From contig JAESUZ010001294.1 of the NCBI GenBank assembly GCA_017311185.1, positions 806,001 to 870,000 of the forward strand: a stretch of DNA of 64,000 bases, written 5' to 3'. Both the position numbers and the translations under genes were made by a program. The DNA comes from Proteles cristata cristata. Its lineage: Eukaryota > Chordata > Mammalia > Carnivora > Hyaenidae. The notes beneath the pieces were generated by a model. It was not told where the DNA came from. It worked only from the letters and a program-made list of their open reading frames with translations, and did not search any database. Shown here piece after piece: positions 22,611 through 35,113 of the stretch; position 1 is the stretch's first letter; the number at the start of each line of letters is the position of its first letter.

Positions 22611-22707
22611 CTGGTCTCCTGTGAGGAGGCACCTGGGGGCTGATGGCGTTGGTCCCCATGATGACGTACTCATAGTGGACTCCTGGGTTAGGCTGCTGGT
22701 GTATCAT
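22611..22707 (-). CDS. THSD4: THSD4 coding exon: end of spacer domain
   Basis: A 97-bp exon encoding MIHQQPNPGVHYEYVIMGTN followed by AISPQVPPHRRP and the first base of a Gly codon. It continues the ADAMTS-type spacer from the previous exon and enters the proline-rich linker. The acceptor is TGTTGGCAG directly before ATG; the donor is CCAG then GTAAAA. It starts in phase 0 and ends in phase 1. The first codon is ATG, but as an internal exon this is ordinary Met, not evidence for a start. The flanking introns are 2,381 bp upstream and 4,362 bp downstream. The small size means it is easily missed by open-frame searches; identification rests on the joined protein reading and canonical splice sites. 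Confidence 0.93.
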
Positions 22708-25088
22708 CTGCCAACACAAAGGTCAATGTCACTGCACCATCACACACTCCTTTCCTGCTGGCCGAGTTTCTGTGGTATAAATGGCACTGTCTTTAAATGA
22801 GTGGGTTGGTTCAGATCTAATCATATGGTTGAACCTGTGGCAGATTAAATGAAAGCTCTTTCCAGATCATTTTTTGTTATTTGCTTTTGAAGAATAAAGA
22901 ACTTGGAAGAGAACTAGGGGGAAGATTTTGTACATTCCAAATAGGAAGATGGGAACAGTGGTAGCAGAACACTTCTGTTGGCTCTCAACCATCTTATACC
23001 ATAGTTTAGATCGCGCTCAGTGCTCTCAAAATGGCCCAAACAGCCCTGTTTTGGCCACAGGGGAACACATTTGAACACTAGATGGCGAGAGAGAGTCATG
23101 CAAGGAAGACAGCCCTTTGCGCAGAGCCAGTCTGGGATCTCTGAGGTCCCTTCAAAGAACTCTACTTGGCCGTGAGGCAGGCTCAGGAAAGGTCTGCCCC
23201 ACCCTCTCCCTCGTTCACTCTCTGGATCTCATCCCCTCTCATCCACGGAAAGCTCCAGACTTGCAAAGAGATGGGGGTCAGGAAAACAGGTGCAAGGGAA
23301 GTAAGTCTCTCTGGTTCCTATTCTCTCAGGAACCAATGACAAAAGCAGGATATCAAGCAGGAAGCTGCAGAAGTCAGGAATTAAACATCGTCTGGGACAA
23401 AGACCACAAAATCAATCAGCATGGCTTTGCAGGAAAAGTCCCTCCCTTTATTGGCTTTGGAACACAAAGTCCTTTGGGCTTCCTGGTGAGAGGCAGGGTG
23501 CTGGGCTAAATGGAGCAGCAGAATGGGAATCCTGGGTATAAATATGAGTCAGGCAAGGAGACATTGTCCCATTCTGTGATTTCTGTCCCTCCTGCTTTAT
23601 AAAGGGCTCTCCCGTTGGCCAGTTGCATACCCTAGAGCAAGTCCCACGGTCTCACAGTTTTGGATTTCTTCATCTGGAGCAGGAGGTTAGAATCACAGCT
23701 CTCTCGGAATCTTTAAGCCACAAGCGTCTCCAGGTCACTCCTGCATGGTGGGACCTCTTTTGTTCATGAGAGTGTCCCCTCTGCCCGCCATCATCCCTTA
23801 CCTGCTCCCTGCATGTGAAATGGGGCCTCCATTCTACAATCACCCGCGGGAAGGCAGACATGAGAACCACTGAGCTCCCTACACTCAGGAACCATGGTGG
23901 TGAGCACAGAATCCCAAGGGGGGAAGTGGTGTGACCTCTGTTTCCCACCATCTACTCCTAATTCTCTCGTTTCTCTTTCCACATGATCTAACAGTGGGTC
24001 TGAGGCTGGAAACCCTCCCTGCCTCTCCCATGCCTCTTCTGTATGAGCATTCTGCCAGTGCAAACCCTGTCCCGTTTATGAAATTATTGTTGGCCACCAA
24101 ATGCCAGACCACCCACAGTGGGCCTTTAACAACCTGAGTTTTTACCCCTGATGCCATTGGAAACTTACCCAGAGTCCAACAACCAACTGGACAGTCTTAA
24201 AGAAAAATATTCAAAATTAACTATAACAAGGCTTCTTTTATAGTTTCTAGTCTATGAGCCACGAGGCCCAACAGGAATGAACACGTAACTATATAGCTGG
24301 AGAGTGAATATTTATAAAATCCTAAAACCGCAAATAGCATGTAGATTAGGATGGCTTTGGAGATAGGAAGAGACTACAGGTCTGTGGCTGAGCTCGTCTT
24401 TACCAAAACCTGATTGGAATTTTATTTCTTGTCACCTTTTTTATTTCCTGATCATTTTAGGAAGACTGGATTTTAGTAGTTTCTTTTAAAAATAAGGACC
24501 GTTTTACACTCTTGGGCAATGTAATAATTTAGTTTCCTGAAGAATAAATCCCAGATTGTGTCTTCTGCAAGGCAAGGAACTTGTAGTAAACGTCTGTATT
24601 GTTCCTCCAAGCTTTACTGTACATCGTCTGGAGTACTCTGGAGTTCTCGGTCTTTCCTATGCTTTCACAGAATTTGGAGAGGGCTGGGAACTTGAGCGGT
24701 CCCGTCTTGCCTTGGGCATTTGCTTTCTTTTGCCATAAAAAGAAAACATGCCAAATTAGCATTAGGAGAAAAGTGCTGGGAGCGGAGCCAGTGCTCATGA
24801 AATAAAGGGTACGTTTTGCCTCTGATTTGGTTCAACAAGTAAAAATGGTTTTAGGGGGTCAATAAACTCTGAGGTAATAAGCATCTGGCAGAGTTTAAGG
24901 TTTCTGCGAACTAGGTACGTACGGGGGTGAATGGTGGAGGTGAACACCAAGCATTTAGGCACCTCAAAGGCTCAGCTCAAATGGTTTTGTTGAGCACGGG
25001 CAACAAGCTGTTGCTTCTTTGTGCTCAGTGTGGGACTTAGAAGGAGCGAGATGCAAAATCCAAACAGTCCAGAAACATCGAGACTCAC
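22708..25088 (-). other. THSD4: THSD4 intron, 2,381 bp
   Basis: A repeat-poor intron between the two spacer-domain exons. I see no SINE, LINE or LTR that I can place with confidence, and no coding signal. Confidence 0.8.
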
Positions 25089-25264
25089 ATAGACATCCAA
25101 GATCTCATTAGTGGGGCCTTCAGCCAGAAAGGATTCTCCAGCGGTGCTCGAAATCTCATTTGGACGCTTGTAGGTGAACATGGTCCCTCCGCCTTCGTAC
25201 TTTCCCGGCCGGTCAATTGCCCAGTTCCCGTTGATGATGGAGCGGCCAGAACGACTTCGCAAAG
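25089..25264 (-). CDS. THSD4: THSD4 coding exon: C-terminal part of the ADAMTS-type spacer domain (first exon seen in the window)
   Basis: This 176-bp exon encodes a segment starting LRSRSGRSIINGNWAI and ending NEILDVY, which I recognise as THSD4 (ADAMTSL6), a secreted microfibril-associated protein. The part corresponds to the ADAMTS spacer 1 region, a beta-sandwich module that in this family contributes to matrix binding. The acceptor reads CTCCACAG before CTTTGCG and the donor reads TAT then GTGAGT. The exon starts in phase 1 (its first two bases finish a codon begun upstream) and ends in phase 0, matching the next exon. The internal Met of GGGTMFTYK is not a start; the open frame simply runs back into intron. 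The preceding exon is not visible to me in the remaining 38.7 kb. Gene identity is from memory of the protein family and is supported by all six downstream exons. Confidence 0.93.
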
Positions 25265-25539
25265 CTGTGGAGAGAAGACAATTCCTTGGGTAAGGGCAAG
25301 GCACACACAAGAAAGTGAGGTGACCCCTCAAGTGTTCCATCAGGATCCACTATGTGCCAGGAACTGATTCAGGCCCCGGGGGCGGTGAGGCAACCCGATC
25401 ACATCCCTTTGGGTTTCTTCAACTTCTCGGTTGACTTTTTCAACCCATTCAATGCCTTCCATCCCTTGAACTTAGGAGAGAAGGGAGGGGCAAGAGTGGT
25501 CAGGAGAGAAGAGTGTGGAAATAAGAGGGGAGGCGTGGA

Positions 25540-25764
25540 GGGTGCCTGGGTGGCTTAGTCGGTTCAGCGTCCGACTTTCGCTTGGGTCGTGATCTCGCGG
25601 TTCGTGGGTTCGAGCCCTGCGTCGGGCTCTGTGCTGACTGCCAGCTCAGAGCCTGGAGCCTGTTCAGTCTGTGACTCCCTCTCTCTCTGACCCTCCCCTG
25701 CTCACGCTGTCTCTCTCTCTCCTAGAAATAAATAAGAAATATAGAAAAAAAAAAAAAAAAAGAA
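25540..25764 (+). mobile_element. Feliform SINE, young subfamily
   Basis: A forward copy with a long (A)n tail at 25744-25761. The target duplication is GGGAGGCGTGGA at 25528-25539 and GGGAGGCATGGA at 25765-25776, with one mismatch. It carries the 'ctgtgactccctctctctctg' and 'ctcctagaaataaataa' marks of the young group. It lies only about 280 bp upstream of the spacer exon. Confidence 0.95.
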
Positions 25765-27639
25765 GGGAGGCATGGAAAGTTAGAGGAAGAAGAGAAAAGG
25801 AGGTGAGGGGAAACCGTAGTATATCCCATTATCTAGGTGAGAGGTTGCACGCTGGCAGCCCGCGAGCTGATTTTGGCCCACAGATAGGCTTAGTCTGGCT
25901 GTCATAGTGTTTTGTTTTTAAATAATTGAACCCAAATTCAATTTGGGTTCTGTAGCTTCTAGCTTCTCTCGTAAAACAAGAAGACATGTTACCATTGGCT
26001 CTACCATCCCCCATGGCAGGAACTAGCTGGAGCTGAGGAGGACCATCCCGTTAGATGGGGTTTTTGTGCTCTGCTCTGACCTATTCCCCCCAATCCCTAA
26101 CACTCCCCCATACTGAGGCTGAGTCTCAGTTTTCTGTCTATTTATTTACAACTATGGATTATTTATTCCATTTATGATCATGCCTGCATTGTTGTTTGTC
26201 TTACAGAAATAGAAACTCGCTTATAATTCTTCCTACTTGTGTGTCTACTAAAACTGACAAAACTAACAATAGGTCAAGAGGATCACATGATTTTCTCCTT
26301 GCTGCTCACCTTCATTCATTTGTATGACCTTCCTGACTTCTGTGGGCCTTTGAGGCTGGGGGCCACGCTAGATGCTCCCACATACACGGTCAAAATGAAT
26401 CCTCGCGACACAGTTAAGCAGGCACATGTTCCCATCCCTCAGAGCGTTGATCAGGGATGGGAGGGAACTTGCTCAAGTTGGTGAAGACGAGAAGGTACAC
26501 AACTGTGTCCGTGCTCAGGAGGGAGGTAACAAAGAAGAACGGCAAGGAACAAGGTGCTCAGGTTAATGAGAGGAGAAAGGACAGCATGTGAGAACTGACT
26601 TTCTTCCCTTAGGGCATCTGGCACCTTGAAACTCACAAGCCAATGGTGGGTTGGGTTGAAAGGAGATCTTGTGGTAAGTGTCTTATACACAGTGGGCTTG
26701 TGACAGTCCCTGGGTCTAGGCAACCTCACTTTCACAGAGTTACTAAATTTAATTTTGTACAATGTACTATGGAAAAATTTATATATAAACAAAAGCAGTG
26801 AGAACAGTATAATAAAACTCCATATACCCATCGCCCAGTTTCAATAATGATCAACTTTTGGCTTATCCTGTTTCCCTCTGCAAATCCTGGACCCCCTTTA
26901 TGCTTACAATTTTCAGGAGGTGTCTCGAAAATATAAGGACTCTTTGTTTCTTAAACACATTTTCGGCAGGGTTTCTGCAATGAGTGTCTGGGGGCCGGCA
27001 GAGTCAGAGCTATTCCAAGGGGTGGAAGAGCCTCCTGTTTAGAGGTGGGCATCCCCCCCACCCCCCACTGCCAGACTCCATCCCTGGTTGGCTGGTTGCC
27101 ATGGCTACAGGGAGACCACAGCTGTGGAACACCAAGTACCGAATTATAAAATCAATTCAGCTTACTGAGTGCAAAGAAGGTTAAGAGTAGAGACTAAGGA
27201 AGAATAGGTTCAGAGCTGTTTTCTCTCAAAAAATGGCACTTAACAGTGGTCCATATGGTCTCTCCATTTCCTCACTTCCCATTCATTTATCAGCATCTCC
27301 AACCTGACTCCTGCCCCCACTATGCCATTGAAACAATTCAAATTAATGTCGTCAGGACCTCCCTGTTGCTAAATCCCATGGGTGTGCTCCAGGTCTGCCC
27401 TTGCTGGATGCCGTGGCAGCATCCAGCCGTACGGGCCCCTCCATCCTATCAGAAACATTCTTGCTCTGGGTTCTGGGACACCGTACTCAGCCTGCGGTTG
27501 TCCAGCTCTTGGGCTGCTTATCTGTTCTTTTATTTCTGTGTCATCTTTCTCTACTCGGCTACTGAATATTAGCATTCCTTGAGGATTAAGAGTAGACCTG
27601 ATTTGGGTGCCGTACTTTCATGGGCAAGTTCATCTATGC

Positions 27640-27933
27640 CATAGCTTTAATTACTGTATTCCACTGGCTTCCAAATTTCTGCTTTCAATCCAGACTTCTC
27701 CTCTGGTCCCAGACTTCTTTATCTAACTGCCTACTTGACAGCTGCCCTCAGATGTCTGAACTTACCCTTGACCTCTTTCAGCATTTCCTCTTCATTAGAA
27801 ATGGGGGAATTTTCCTGGACACCTTTCCCTTCCTCCTCCCCTATATCCAGTCCATCATCAAATTTTATTTGACCTCCTCCATATTTCTTTTTCTATGTTT
27901 TACTTGTTTCTGAGAGAGAGAGAGAGAGAGACT

Positions 27934-27983
<50 letters not shown>

Positions 27984-28740
27984 CAGCATGAGCGGGAGGG
28001 GTCAGAGAGAGAGGGAGTCACAGACTGAAACAGGCTCCAGGCTCTGAGCTGGCAGTCAGCACAGAGCCCGACGCGGGGCTCAAACCCACGAACTGTGAGA
28101 TCATGACCTGAGCCAAAGTCGGACGCCCAACCCTGAGCCTCCCAGGTGCCCTACCTCCTCCATATTTCTTGAACCCATCTACTTCTCTCCATGTCCACTG
28201 TCATAATCCAGGGCAAGACTACCACCAGATCTCATCCAGACTAACTCAAAACCTTCTAATTGGTCTACCTATTTCCTTGCTTCTCAGCCAGAGTAATCTC
28301 TTCAGAATGCAGATCGGACCATCAATTATGGGTCAACATCCCTCAATGGCTTTCTATTTCTGTAAGAGAAGAAGCCCTTGATCCTTAATGGGTGATGTGG
28401 TCCACGGTGTTGTGGTCTAGCCTCATCGTGCACCACTTTTATTCTGCTCTCTGTGCTCTGCTCCCCAGCCTTCTTTTAGCTCACCTAGAACCTCATGTTC
28501 CCTCCACAATCTGTTCCTTCTTCCAGAAGTGTTTCTCCGAACCCTGAATCTGATGTGTTCTTTAGATGCCCGTTCTCAGGACAGTCTTCCCCAACTCCCA
28601 GTTCAGGCTCGAAGAGATGTCAAAGCCTCTCATCCAAGGCACTTAACTCAAGTCTGTGTGTACATCCATTCAGAGCAGTGTTTGTCTCGCAGAACACTGC
28701 CAGCTCCAAAACATGCTTCCTCACTGTTACAGGTCCAGTG
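27640..28740 (+). mobile_element. LINE-2 remnant interrupted by a SINE
   Basis: A sense L2-like text on both sides of the SINE at 27890-28152: 'tcatcaaattttatttgacc', 'gccagagtaatctcttcag', 'atccctcaatggctttcta' and 'gctcacctagaacctcatg'. The order matches the L2 3' half. Confidence 0.62.
27890..28152 (-). mobile_element. Feliform SINE with expanded GA tract
   Basis: A reverse copy inside an L2. It has a perfect 18-bp target duplication, ACCTCCTCCATATTTCTT, at 27872-27889 and 28153-28170. Its GA tract (about 27911-27982) is far longer than in sister copies, which makes this a likely polymorphic microsatellite. Confidence 0.96.
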
Positions 28741-29216
28741 ATCAGCGGAGAGCTTACCACACAGTAGGGATTCGTATTTGCTGAAGGCACGACTACATAG
28801 CAGAGAAAGCTACCAGTTCAAAAGAAAGGTAGGCAAAGAATGATCAACAGGCACTTTAAAGAAAACCAAGTCCAAATATTCCATAAGCAAATGAAAAGCT
28901 GCTCTGCCTTACTTATAATTTAAGAAATGCAAATCAAAACCACAATGGGATATTCTTGACCCATCACCTCGGCAAATGTTTTAAAATATTTAATATTGCC
29001 GGAATTGGTAGGTGTGTGAGTAAGCAAGCATTCATAACCTTGTTGGTGGAAACGTAAACCTATTCAACCATACTAGAGGGCAGTTTGGTTACATTGCTAA
29101 AACTTTAAGTGCCTATACACTTGACCCAAGAATGGTACTTGTAAGAAACTACTTTGAGGGCTATACTTTTATAAGGACACAAAAGTGTCTGTAACAAGGA
29201 TATTCTCTGCAGATTT

Positions 29217-29443
29217 AAAAAAAAAAATTTTTTTTTTAATGTTTTATTTATTTCTAGGAGAGAGAGAGAGACAGTGTGAGCAGGGGAGAGTCAGGGAGAG
29301 AGGGAGTCACAGACTGAAACAGGCTCCAGGCTCTGAGCTGGCAGTCAGCACAGAGCCCGACGCGGGGCTCGAACCCACGAACCGCAAGATCATGACCTAA
29401 GCGAAAGTCGGACGCTCAACCGACTAAGCCACCCAGGTGCCCC
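29217..29443 (-). mobile_element. Feliform SINE, young subfamily
   Basis: A reverse copy with a 13-bp target duplication, TCTCTGCAGATTT, at 29204-29216 and 29445-29457. It is nested in an old L1. Confidence 0.95.
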
Positions 29444-29610
29444 ATCTCTGCAGATTTTTTTAAATAGAGAAAGCCCCCAAACAACCTAAGTACCTCAATC
29501 CTCAGTAGAAGATTGTTTACATAATTTGTCATACTGAATATCAACACAGTGGGATGCCATGTGGCCCTACAAACAACAAGATATGAGAATAACTCCGTGA
29601 TAAATTTTTA

Positions 29611-29829
29611 TTTAAAAATTTTTAATGTTCATTTTATTTTTGAGAGACAGAGAGGCAGTGCACAAGTGAGGGAGGGGCAGAGAGAGAGAGGGAGACACAG
29701 AATCTGAAGCAGGCTCCAGGCTTTGAGCTGTCAGCAAAGAGCTTGACGCGGGGCTCGAGCTCATGAACTGTGAGATCATGACCCGAGCCGAAGTCAGACA
29801 CTTAACCAACTGAGCCACCCAGGAGCCTC
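29611..29829 (-). mobile_element. Feliform SINE
   Basis: A reverse copy with a short target duplication, AAATTTTTA, at 29602-29610 and 29830-29838. It is the second SINE nested in the same old L1. Confidence 0.93.
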
Positions 29830-31844
29830 AAATTTTTAAATGAAACAAAAATGCAGAACAGTATGTTTGGTATGATCTCATTTGTATGTACTTTTAAAAA
29901 AGCATTTACATAAAACATGTATGCACACTCATAAAGCTTTTCAGAGAAAGTCATAAAACTGTTAACATTTGGGGACAAAACAAGGGTTTAGGCGGGGATG
30001 GGAGACGAGAAGGGAAACATTAATTTCCCATTTTATATCATTTTATTGCCATTTAGAATTTGTTTCACCGTAGGCATATATTACCTCCTTTAAAGCTTCA
30101 ACATTTTTAAGTTAATTTAAAGGACATGGTACAAGCAGAGATACTCCCGAAGGAAATACATATTTTTCCCTTTTTTAGTGGTTCTTCTTAAAATCTCATT
30201 CAAAGGATCCAAAGTTCAGAACTGAGGTAGGTTCTGGCTAAGGTTTTATTGCTCTTAATGGCAAGATCCTAGAAGAGGTTGTTATCTGGAGACAAAAAGT
30301 CCATAAAAACTCATTTGAAATACTGCATAGGAGGGAACTGTGAGGGCTTCCCAGTAAATAAAACATGGGGACCCCAAATCTTTTTACCATCTACTACCGT
30401 TACCCATGCCCTTGCTCTCCGGGTTTAGATGAATATTTCACCATATAATAGCGAAGCATAAAAAAACCCATGTGAGATTTTTAGCAGACACGGGCCTGAT
30501 TCCATATGGCCACGGGTTAGCTTCTGAAACGGCTCCAGAGCTAGTCCCCACCTGGGCTTGCATATTGAAAGCAGCTGCACCTACAATTTACGTGCCCGTA
30601 AGCCGTTCTAGGGCTGTGTAATGGTGTCCAGAACTACCCCACAAAAAGGTGCAGGTGACTCATGGCTCTTGCTAGTGGGTGTGTTCACGGAAGGTCAAGC
30701 TTTGGCGAAGCTTGTCACAGCTATGTCAATATAAGGAAACCTCCACTCTCCTGTGACATATGGCTTTCATTCGTTCTAGCTGTCAACTCTGGGTCTCTAC
30801 GTGTGGCCTAAACTATCCGCACCAACAATGCGCTTCTCCAAGATTCACCCAGGAATCACTTATAGACCCAAGGCCTCCTTCTCAGGCACTTCATCCCACA
30901 ATCTTAATGCCCTCTGTTGCCGACCGAAACTCCAGTCCTCACATCCAAACAAGGTAGGTGGTCTCCTTACAGACAACAGATCCCTGTGAGCTCATCATCT
31001 GTGTCTTCGTTTGGGAAATGAAAAGGGAGTTCCTCCTAACCAAATCCCAAGCTTCTTAATGTTTCAGCAATTCTAAGAAGCTATCTGGGAAGTGGCAGAC
31101 CAGGCTCCAGGACGAGAGAGTCAGATGTCACCGGGTGTCACCATAATGCCAGCTCGAGGTCTGGAGCCTGCCATCGTCACCCCAGTCTAGGGGCTTCCAC
31201 GGAAGCTCACACGGGGGCACAAACCCAAGGGAGTCTCAGAATATGTCTGCTAATCTGGATATCCCGAAAATGGAACACACCCACTCACTTCATACTGCTA
31301 CCTTGGAGGGTAGTATGGAGGGGTCTGTCGGTTACATCCCGATTGGAGCATTCCTTCTATGATAAATTCGGCAACTAATCATAATAGTATTAGCAGTGCT
31401 TTGTGTACTGTATCCTGATAGAGTTAGCGGTTTCTTTAGTGTTTGTCACCAACAGAAATCACCTGTGTATTCATAGGACATTACAAATGTTACTGGCATT
31501 TTAAAATGTTTTTTTAAAAACCCATCACTATCCTGAAATAACAGTATTTATTAGGCCCTCCACGAGATCTCCTATTTTCAAGAAGCACATGTTACTAAAA
31601 ATTACTAAGAAGCAAATTTGTTTTCTAAAAATATTTTGATAATTATATTTCAATATATTTGGTTTCCCCTGTACTCGTCTGTATCTTATTTTATGGATTT
31701 AAAATCAGTAGCTGAGAGGGAACCTCAGAAGGGAGTTCATGACACAAAGAACTGAAGAACTTCTGGTCTAATGATTTATGGTTTTCAAAACAGAAAGGAA
31801 TTCACATAATACAAAAGCCAGTCGCATGAGGCAAGCAGGACACA

Positions 31845-31965
31845 TATTACCTTTATTATACAGAAGAGGAAAGAGGCTCAGAGAGATTAAGTAGCTTGCT
31901 CAAGGTCACAGATTATTAGTGGAGTTCAGGAATTGAACTCTGATTTCATAATCTTTCCATGACAC
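31845..31965 (-). mobile_element. MIR element
   Basis: 'acagaagaggaaagaggct', 'gattaagtagcttgctcaag' and 'gaattgaactctgatttca' follow the conserved MIR order. The orientation call is opposite to the 21435 copy. Confidence 0.7.
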
Positions 31966-32130
31966 CAGGAGTTCTCAAAGTGTGGTCCTTGGGCCAGCAG
32001 CACCCCCAGAAGCTGGTTAGAAGTGTGGGTTCGGGCCGGCTGAACCCCAGACTCTGGGGTAGGGTCCAGCATCTGGGTTTCACAAGCCCTCCAGGTGGTT
32101 GTGGTGCTTTTAAAGCTGGAAAACCACTCT
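31965..32130 (+). mobile_element. MER5A-like hAT remnant
   Basis: It starts 'gttctcaaagtgtggtcct', contains 'caagccctccaggtggttg' and ends near 'gctggaaaaccactc'. This is the layout of the non-autonomous MER5A DNA transposon, with inverted ends. Confidence 0.7.
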
Positions 32131-32479
32131 TTTATTATATTTTGATTTTTACTCTAACCATCTCTTGCTTTTGAGTCCTAATCGACAGGGAAAGCTTCTC
32201 GATCAAGGCAGGAATGGTTTCATGTCTCATACCTGGCTTTGCCTCGACAACAGGGCAGATACTGAGAGCAGGGAAGACAAAGAATTGTACAAATCCTAGG
32301 ATGTACAATTCTCCCCATTCTTACATTAGGGGCACGGCATGTGTCTTACAGCAGAAAAGCAGTCATTGCCAGGAAGATGATTAAGTTCTGATGTAGCTGT
32401 CATTTCCCGAGCACATGTGAGATTCGTTTGATTAATTCATTTCAGTTGAGTGAGTTTCCAGCAGCCCAATTGGTAGCTG

Positions 32480-33080
32480 TATCAAGTTTTTAAAATTAGG
32501 ATATAATTCATATAGCAATGTATTTAAATTATAAGTTTATATAGCCAGATGATTTCTTATATTTGTATTATATCCGTGTTACTACAACCCAAATCAAGAT
32601 GTAGACCATTCCAGACCCCCAGAAGGCTCCCTCCGGCTCCCTCAAAGTCATTACTAACCTCACAAGCCTCCAGGGTTATTACTGCTCTGTCCTCTAGCAC
32701 CGTAATTTTGCTTGTTTTTGTATTTCGAATAAATGGAACAATATTCTTTTGTGCTGGACATCTTTTACTTAACTTCATACTCATGAGATTTGCCCAAATT
32801 GTTTCATTTATCAGTAGTTCATTTTCTCCATAGCAGCTTAGTATTATATGAATATGCCACAACTTATTTGCTTTTTCTGTTATTGGCTGGTTTGGGGGTT
32901 GTTTCTAGTTTTTGGCTCTTGTAGGTAAAGCTGCTATAAACATTTGTGTATGTTTTTGCTGGATGTAAGTCCTCATTTCTGTTGGGAGATAGCCCCAGAA
33001 GTAGAATTGCTGGATCATGGGCACATATATGTTTAATTATAGTTGGCACTGCCAAACATTTTTACAAAGTGGTTGTGCCC
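32480..33080 (-). mobile_element. LINE-1 3' remnant
   Basis: Reverse-strand L1M 3' end with 'caaatcaagatgtagaccat', 'taaatggaacaatattctt', 'aagctgctataaacatttg' and 'gtagaattgctggatcatg'. Confidence 0.78.
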
Positions 33081-33189
33081 TGCTGTTGGAAGCCAGGGAA
33101 AAGGAGACATAAATCTGGAACGGGGGAAGGCCAGACAACACTGTGGGGGTGGAGTTGACTTTGAGATGGTGTAAATTCATGATCATGAA

Positions 33190-33290
33190 ATTATATATAG
33201 GCACGTGCATGTGTGTGCTTATATGTACATGTGTGTATGCACATTTTTATGTATGTGTAGGCATCTGTACATGTACGTGTATACACCTCT
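33190..33290. repeat. Degenerate (TG)n-rich run
   Basis: Imperfect alternating TG/TA/CA sequence over about 100 bp, immediately 5' of a SINE. Confidence 0.7.
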
Positions 33291-33328
33291 GGCTCTGTCT
33301 GCCAAGAAGGCTAAGAAGCAGAGAAACA

Positions 33329-33539
33329 TGGGGCACTTGGTGGTTCAGTCGGTTAAGTGTCTGACTCTTGACTTTGGCTCAGGTCATAATGTCACAGTTC
33401 GTGAGATCGAGCCTTGTGTTGGGCTCTGTGCTGACTGCGTGGAGCCTGCTTGGGATTCTCTCTCTCCCTCTCTCTTTACCCCTTCCCTGCTTGTGTCCTC
33501 TCAAAATAAATAAATAAACATGAAAAACTTAGAAAAAAA
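33329..33539 (+). mobile_element. Carnivore SINE
   Basis: A forward copy flanked by AAGAAGCAGAGAAACA (33313-33328) and AAGAAGCAGCAGAAACA (33540-33556), which differ by one inserted codon-sized unit. Confidence 0.93.
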
Positions 33540-34020
33540 AAGAAGCAGCAGAAACACGCTACTGGCAACAAGCATACCTGGGATTACTTAATCTTGATGT
33601 CCACATCTAGTTTTCAAAAGCTTCAAGCTAACTTTTAGGAGCCAATAGCTAGAAACTTGATGATACAACGTGTATAATCAAACAAGAATTTGGGGGCAAA
33701 GCCCTGGTATTCTTTGATATGCTTTGAATTTCTGCTGCCAGGTATAAGTATGCTAAAGGTAGGCCGTGTGCACAGCTCACACAAAATCCTGTCACTGTGA
33801 TGCCCCACAAAACTGCCAAAGGCTAAAAGTGGTTCAGAATAAGTTTTAGGATTTGAATATGAAGAAAGCTCAGAGTCCAAATCCGATGGGGACAGAAGGA
33901 AGTAACATCTAGGCAAAAATGTATGTCATGGCTAGTTTCTATTATTAAGTTTATTTCCCTGCCTTATTTACATACCGGCCTCTTTTGCTAGAAGGTGAGT
34001 GCTTTAAAAACAGATACTGT

Positions 34021-34226
34021 TGGGGAGCCTGGGTGGCTCAGTTGGTTAAGTGTCTGACTTTGGCTCAGGTCATGATCTCACAGTTTTTGAGTTGGAGCCC
34101 CGTGTTGGGCTCTGTGCTGACAGCTCGGAGCCTGGAGCCTCCTTCAGATTCTGTGTCTCCCTCTCTCTCTGCCCTTCTCCTGCCCACACTCTGTCTGTCT
34201 CTCAAAATAAACATTAAAAAAATTTT
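34021..34226 (+). mobile_element. Feliform SINE
   Basis: A forward copy with the target duplication AAAACAGATACTGT (34007-34020) and AAAACAGATATTGT (34227-34240), one mismatch. Confidence 0.95.
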
Positions 34227-34888
34227 AAAACAGATATTGTGACATACACATTTTTGCACACTACTTGGCACTTCGTTGGCACTTAATAAATGCTTGTTGA
34301 ATAGAAGTAAATTATGAGCTGCATTGTTCTGCTCTATCAGATTTTAACCTTGGAGTTGAGATAAGAGATTCTTGGAAACTCCTTAAAGTCCTATTTATAT
34401 CTGAATATTTTTGTCTAAGAATTCCAATCTCAAAAATGTCCTCCACGCCTCCTGACCAAAATGGTAAATACGTGCAGTGATGCATAAAAATGCTGTAAAA
34501 AAAATAAGCACAAGTATTTCTTTTTAGGTGGCTCCAGGTCCAGTGTGACAAAGGATCCAAACTATGGCTTCTGTTAAATAACTATACACACGTATCACAC
34601 AGTAATTTTTCAGTTCAGAGTTGCTTCGGCATTTTGGAAAGAACTGATTCTTTGTTCTTTCCAAAGAAAGCCTGTGTGATTTTCTCAAACATGAAGTAAC
34701 ACCGTTGGGCTGAAAATCAGAGCATGAGAGAAAGAAGGCTGGCTCTCTCTTTGGCATCCTATGATCACAGGTTGAATAAAAGGAGATGCCAAGTCTGTGT
34801 TCTTATTTCATTGCTAAATTAGAGTAGGTATGGCTAATTCTCATTCTTTAAAATATTAACATTTGATTTCTTTTGACTCCAGATTTCC

Positions 34889-35113
34889 CTTTTTTTTTTT
34901 TTAAATGTTTTATTTATTTCTAGGAGAGAGAGAGAGAGACAGCGTGAGCAGGGGAGGGTCAGAGAGAGAGGGAGTCACAGACTGAAACAGGCTCCAGGCT
35001 CTGAGCTGGCAGTCAGCAGAGAGCCCGACGCGGGGCCCGAACCCACGAACCGCGAGATCATGACCTAAGCGAAAGTCGGACGCTTAACCGACTAAGCCAC
35101 CCAGGCGCCCCAT
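34889..35113 (-). mobile_element. Feliform SINE, young subfamily
   Basis: A reverse copy close to the young consensus with a perfect 12-bp target duplication, CTCCAGATTTCC, at 34877-34888 and 35114-35125. Confidence 0.96.

Larger units (their letters stand above)
28820..29900 (+). mobile_element. Old LINE-1 remnant interrupted by two SINEs
   Basis: Sense L1M sequence: 'aatgcaaatcaaaaccacaa', 'ccttgttggtggaaacgta' and 'gaggcagtttggttacatt'-like text near 29080. It continues after each SINE, for example 'cacagtgggatgccatgtgg' near 29545. Confidence 0.62.

Noticed and set aside
22705..22707. ATG at the first codon of an internal THSD4 exon as an alternative start
   Set aside because: It is directly preceded by a good acceptor and continues the upstream exon's frame. 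Nothing promoter-like is seen upstream.
26451..26831. 126-codon minus-strand frame with a hydrophobic start
   Set aside because: The hydrophobic part comes from an AT-rich, L1-like segment and the rest from MIR-like sequence. No homology is recognised.
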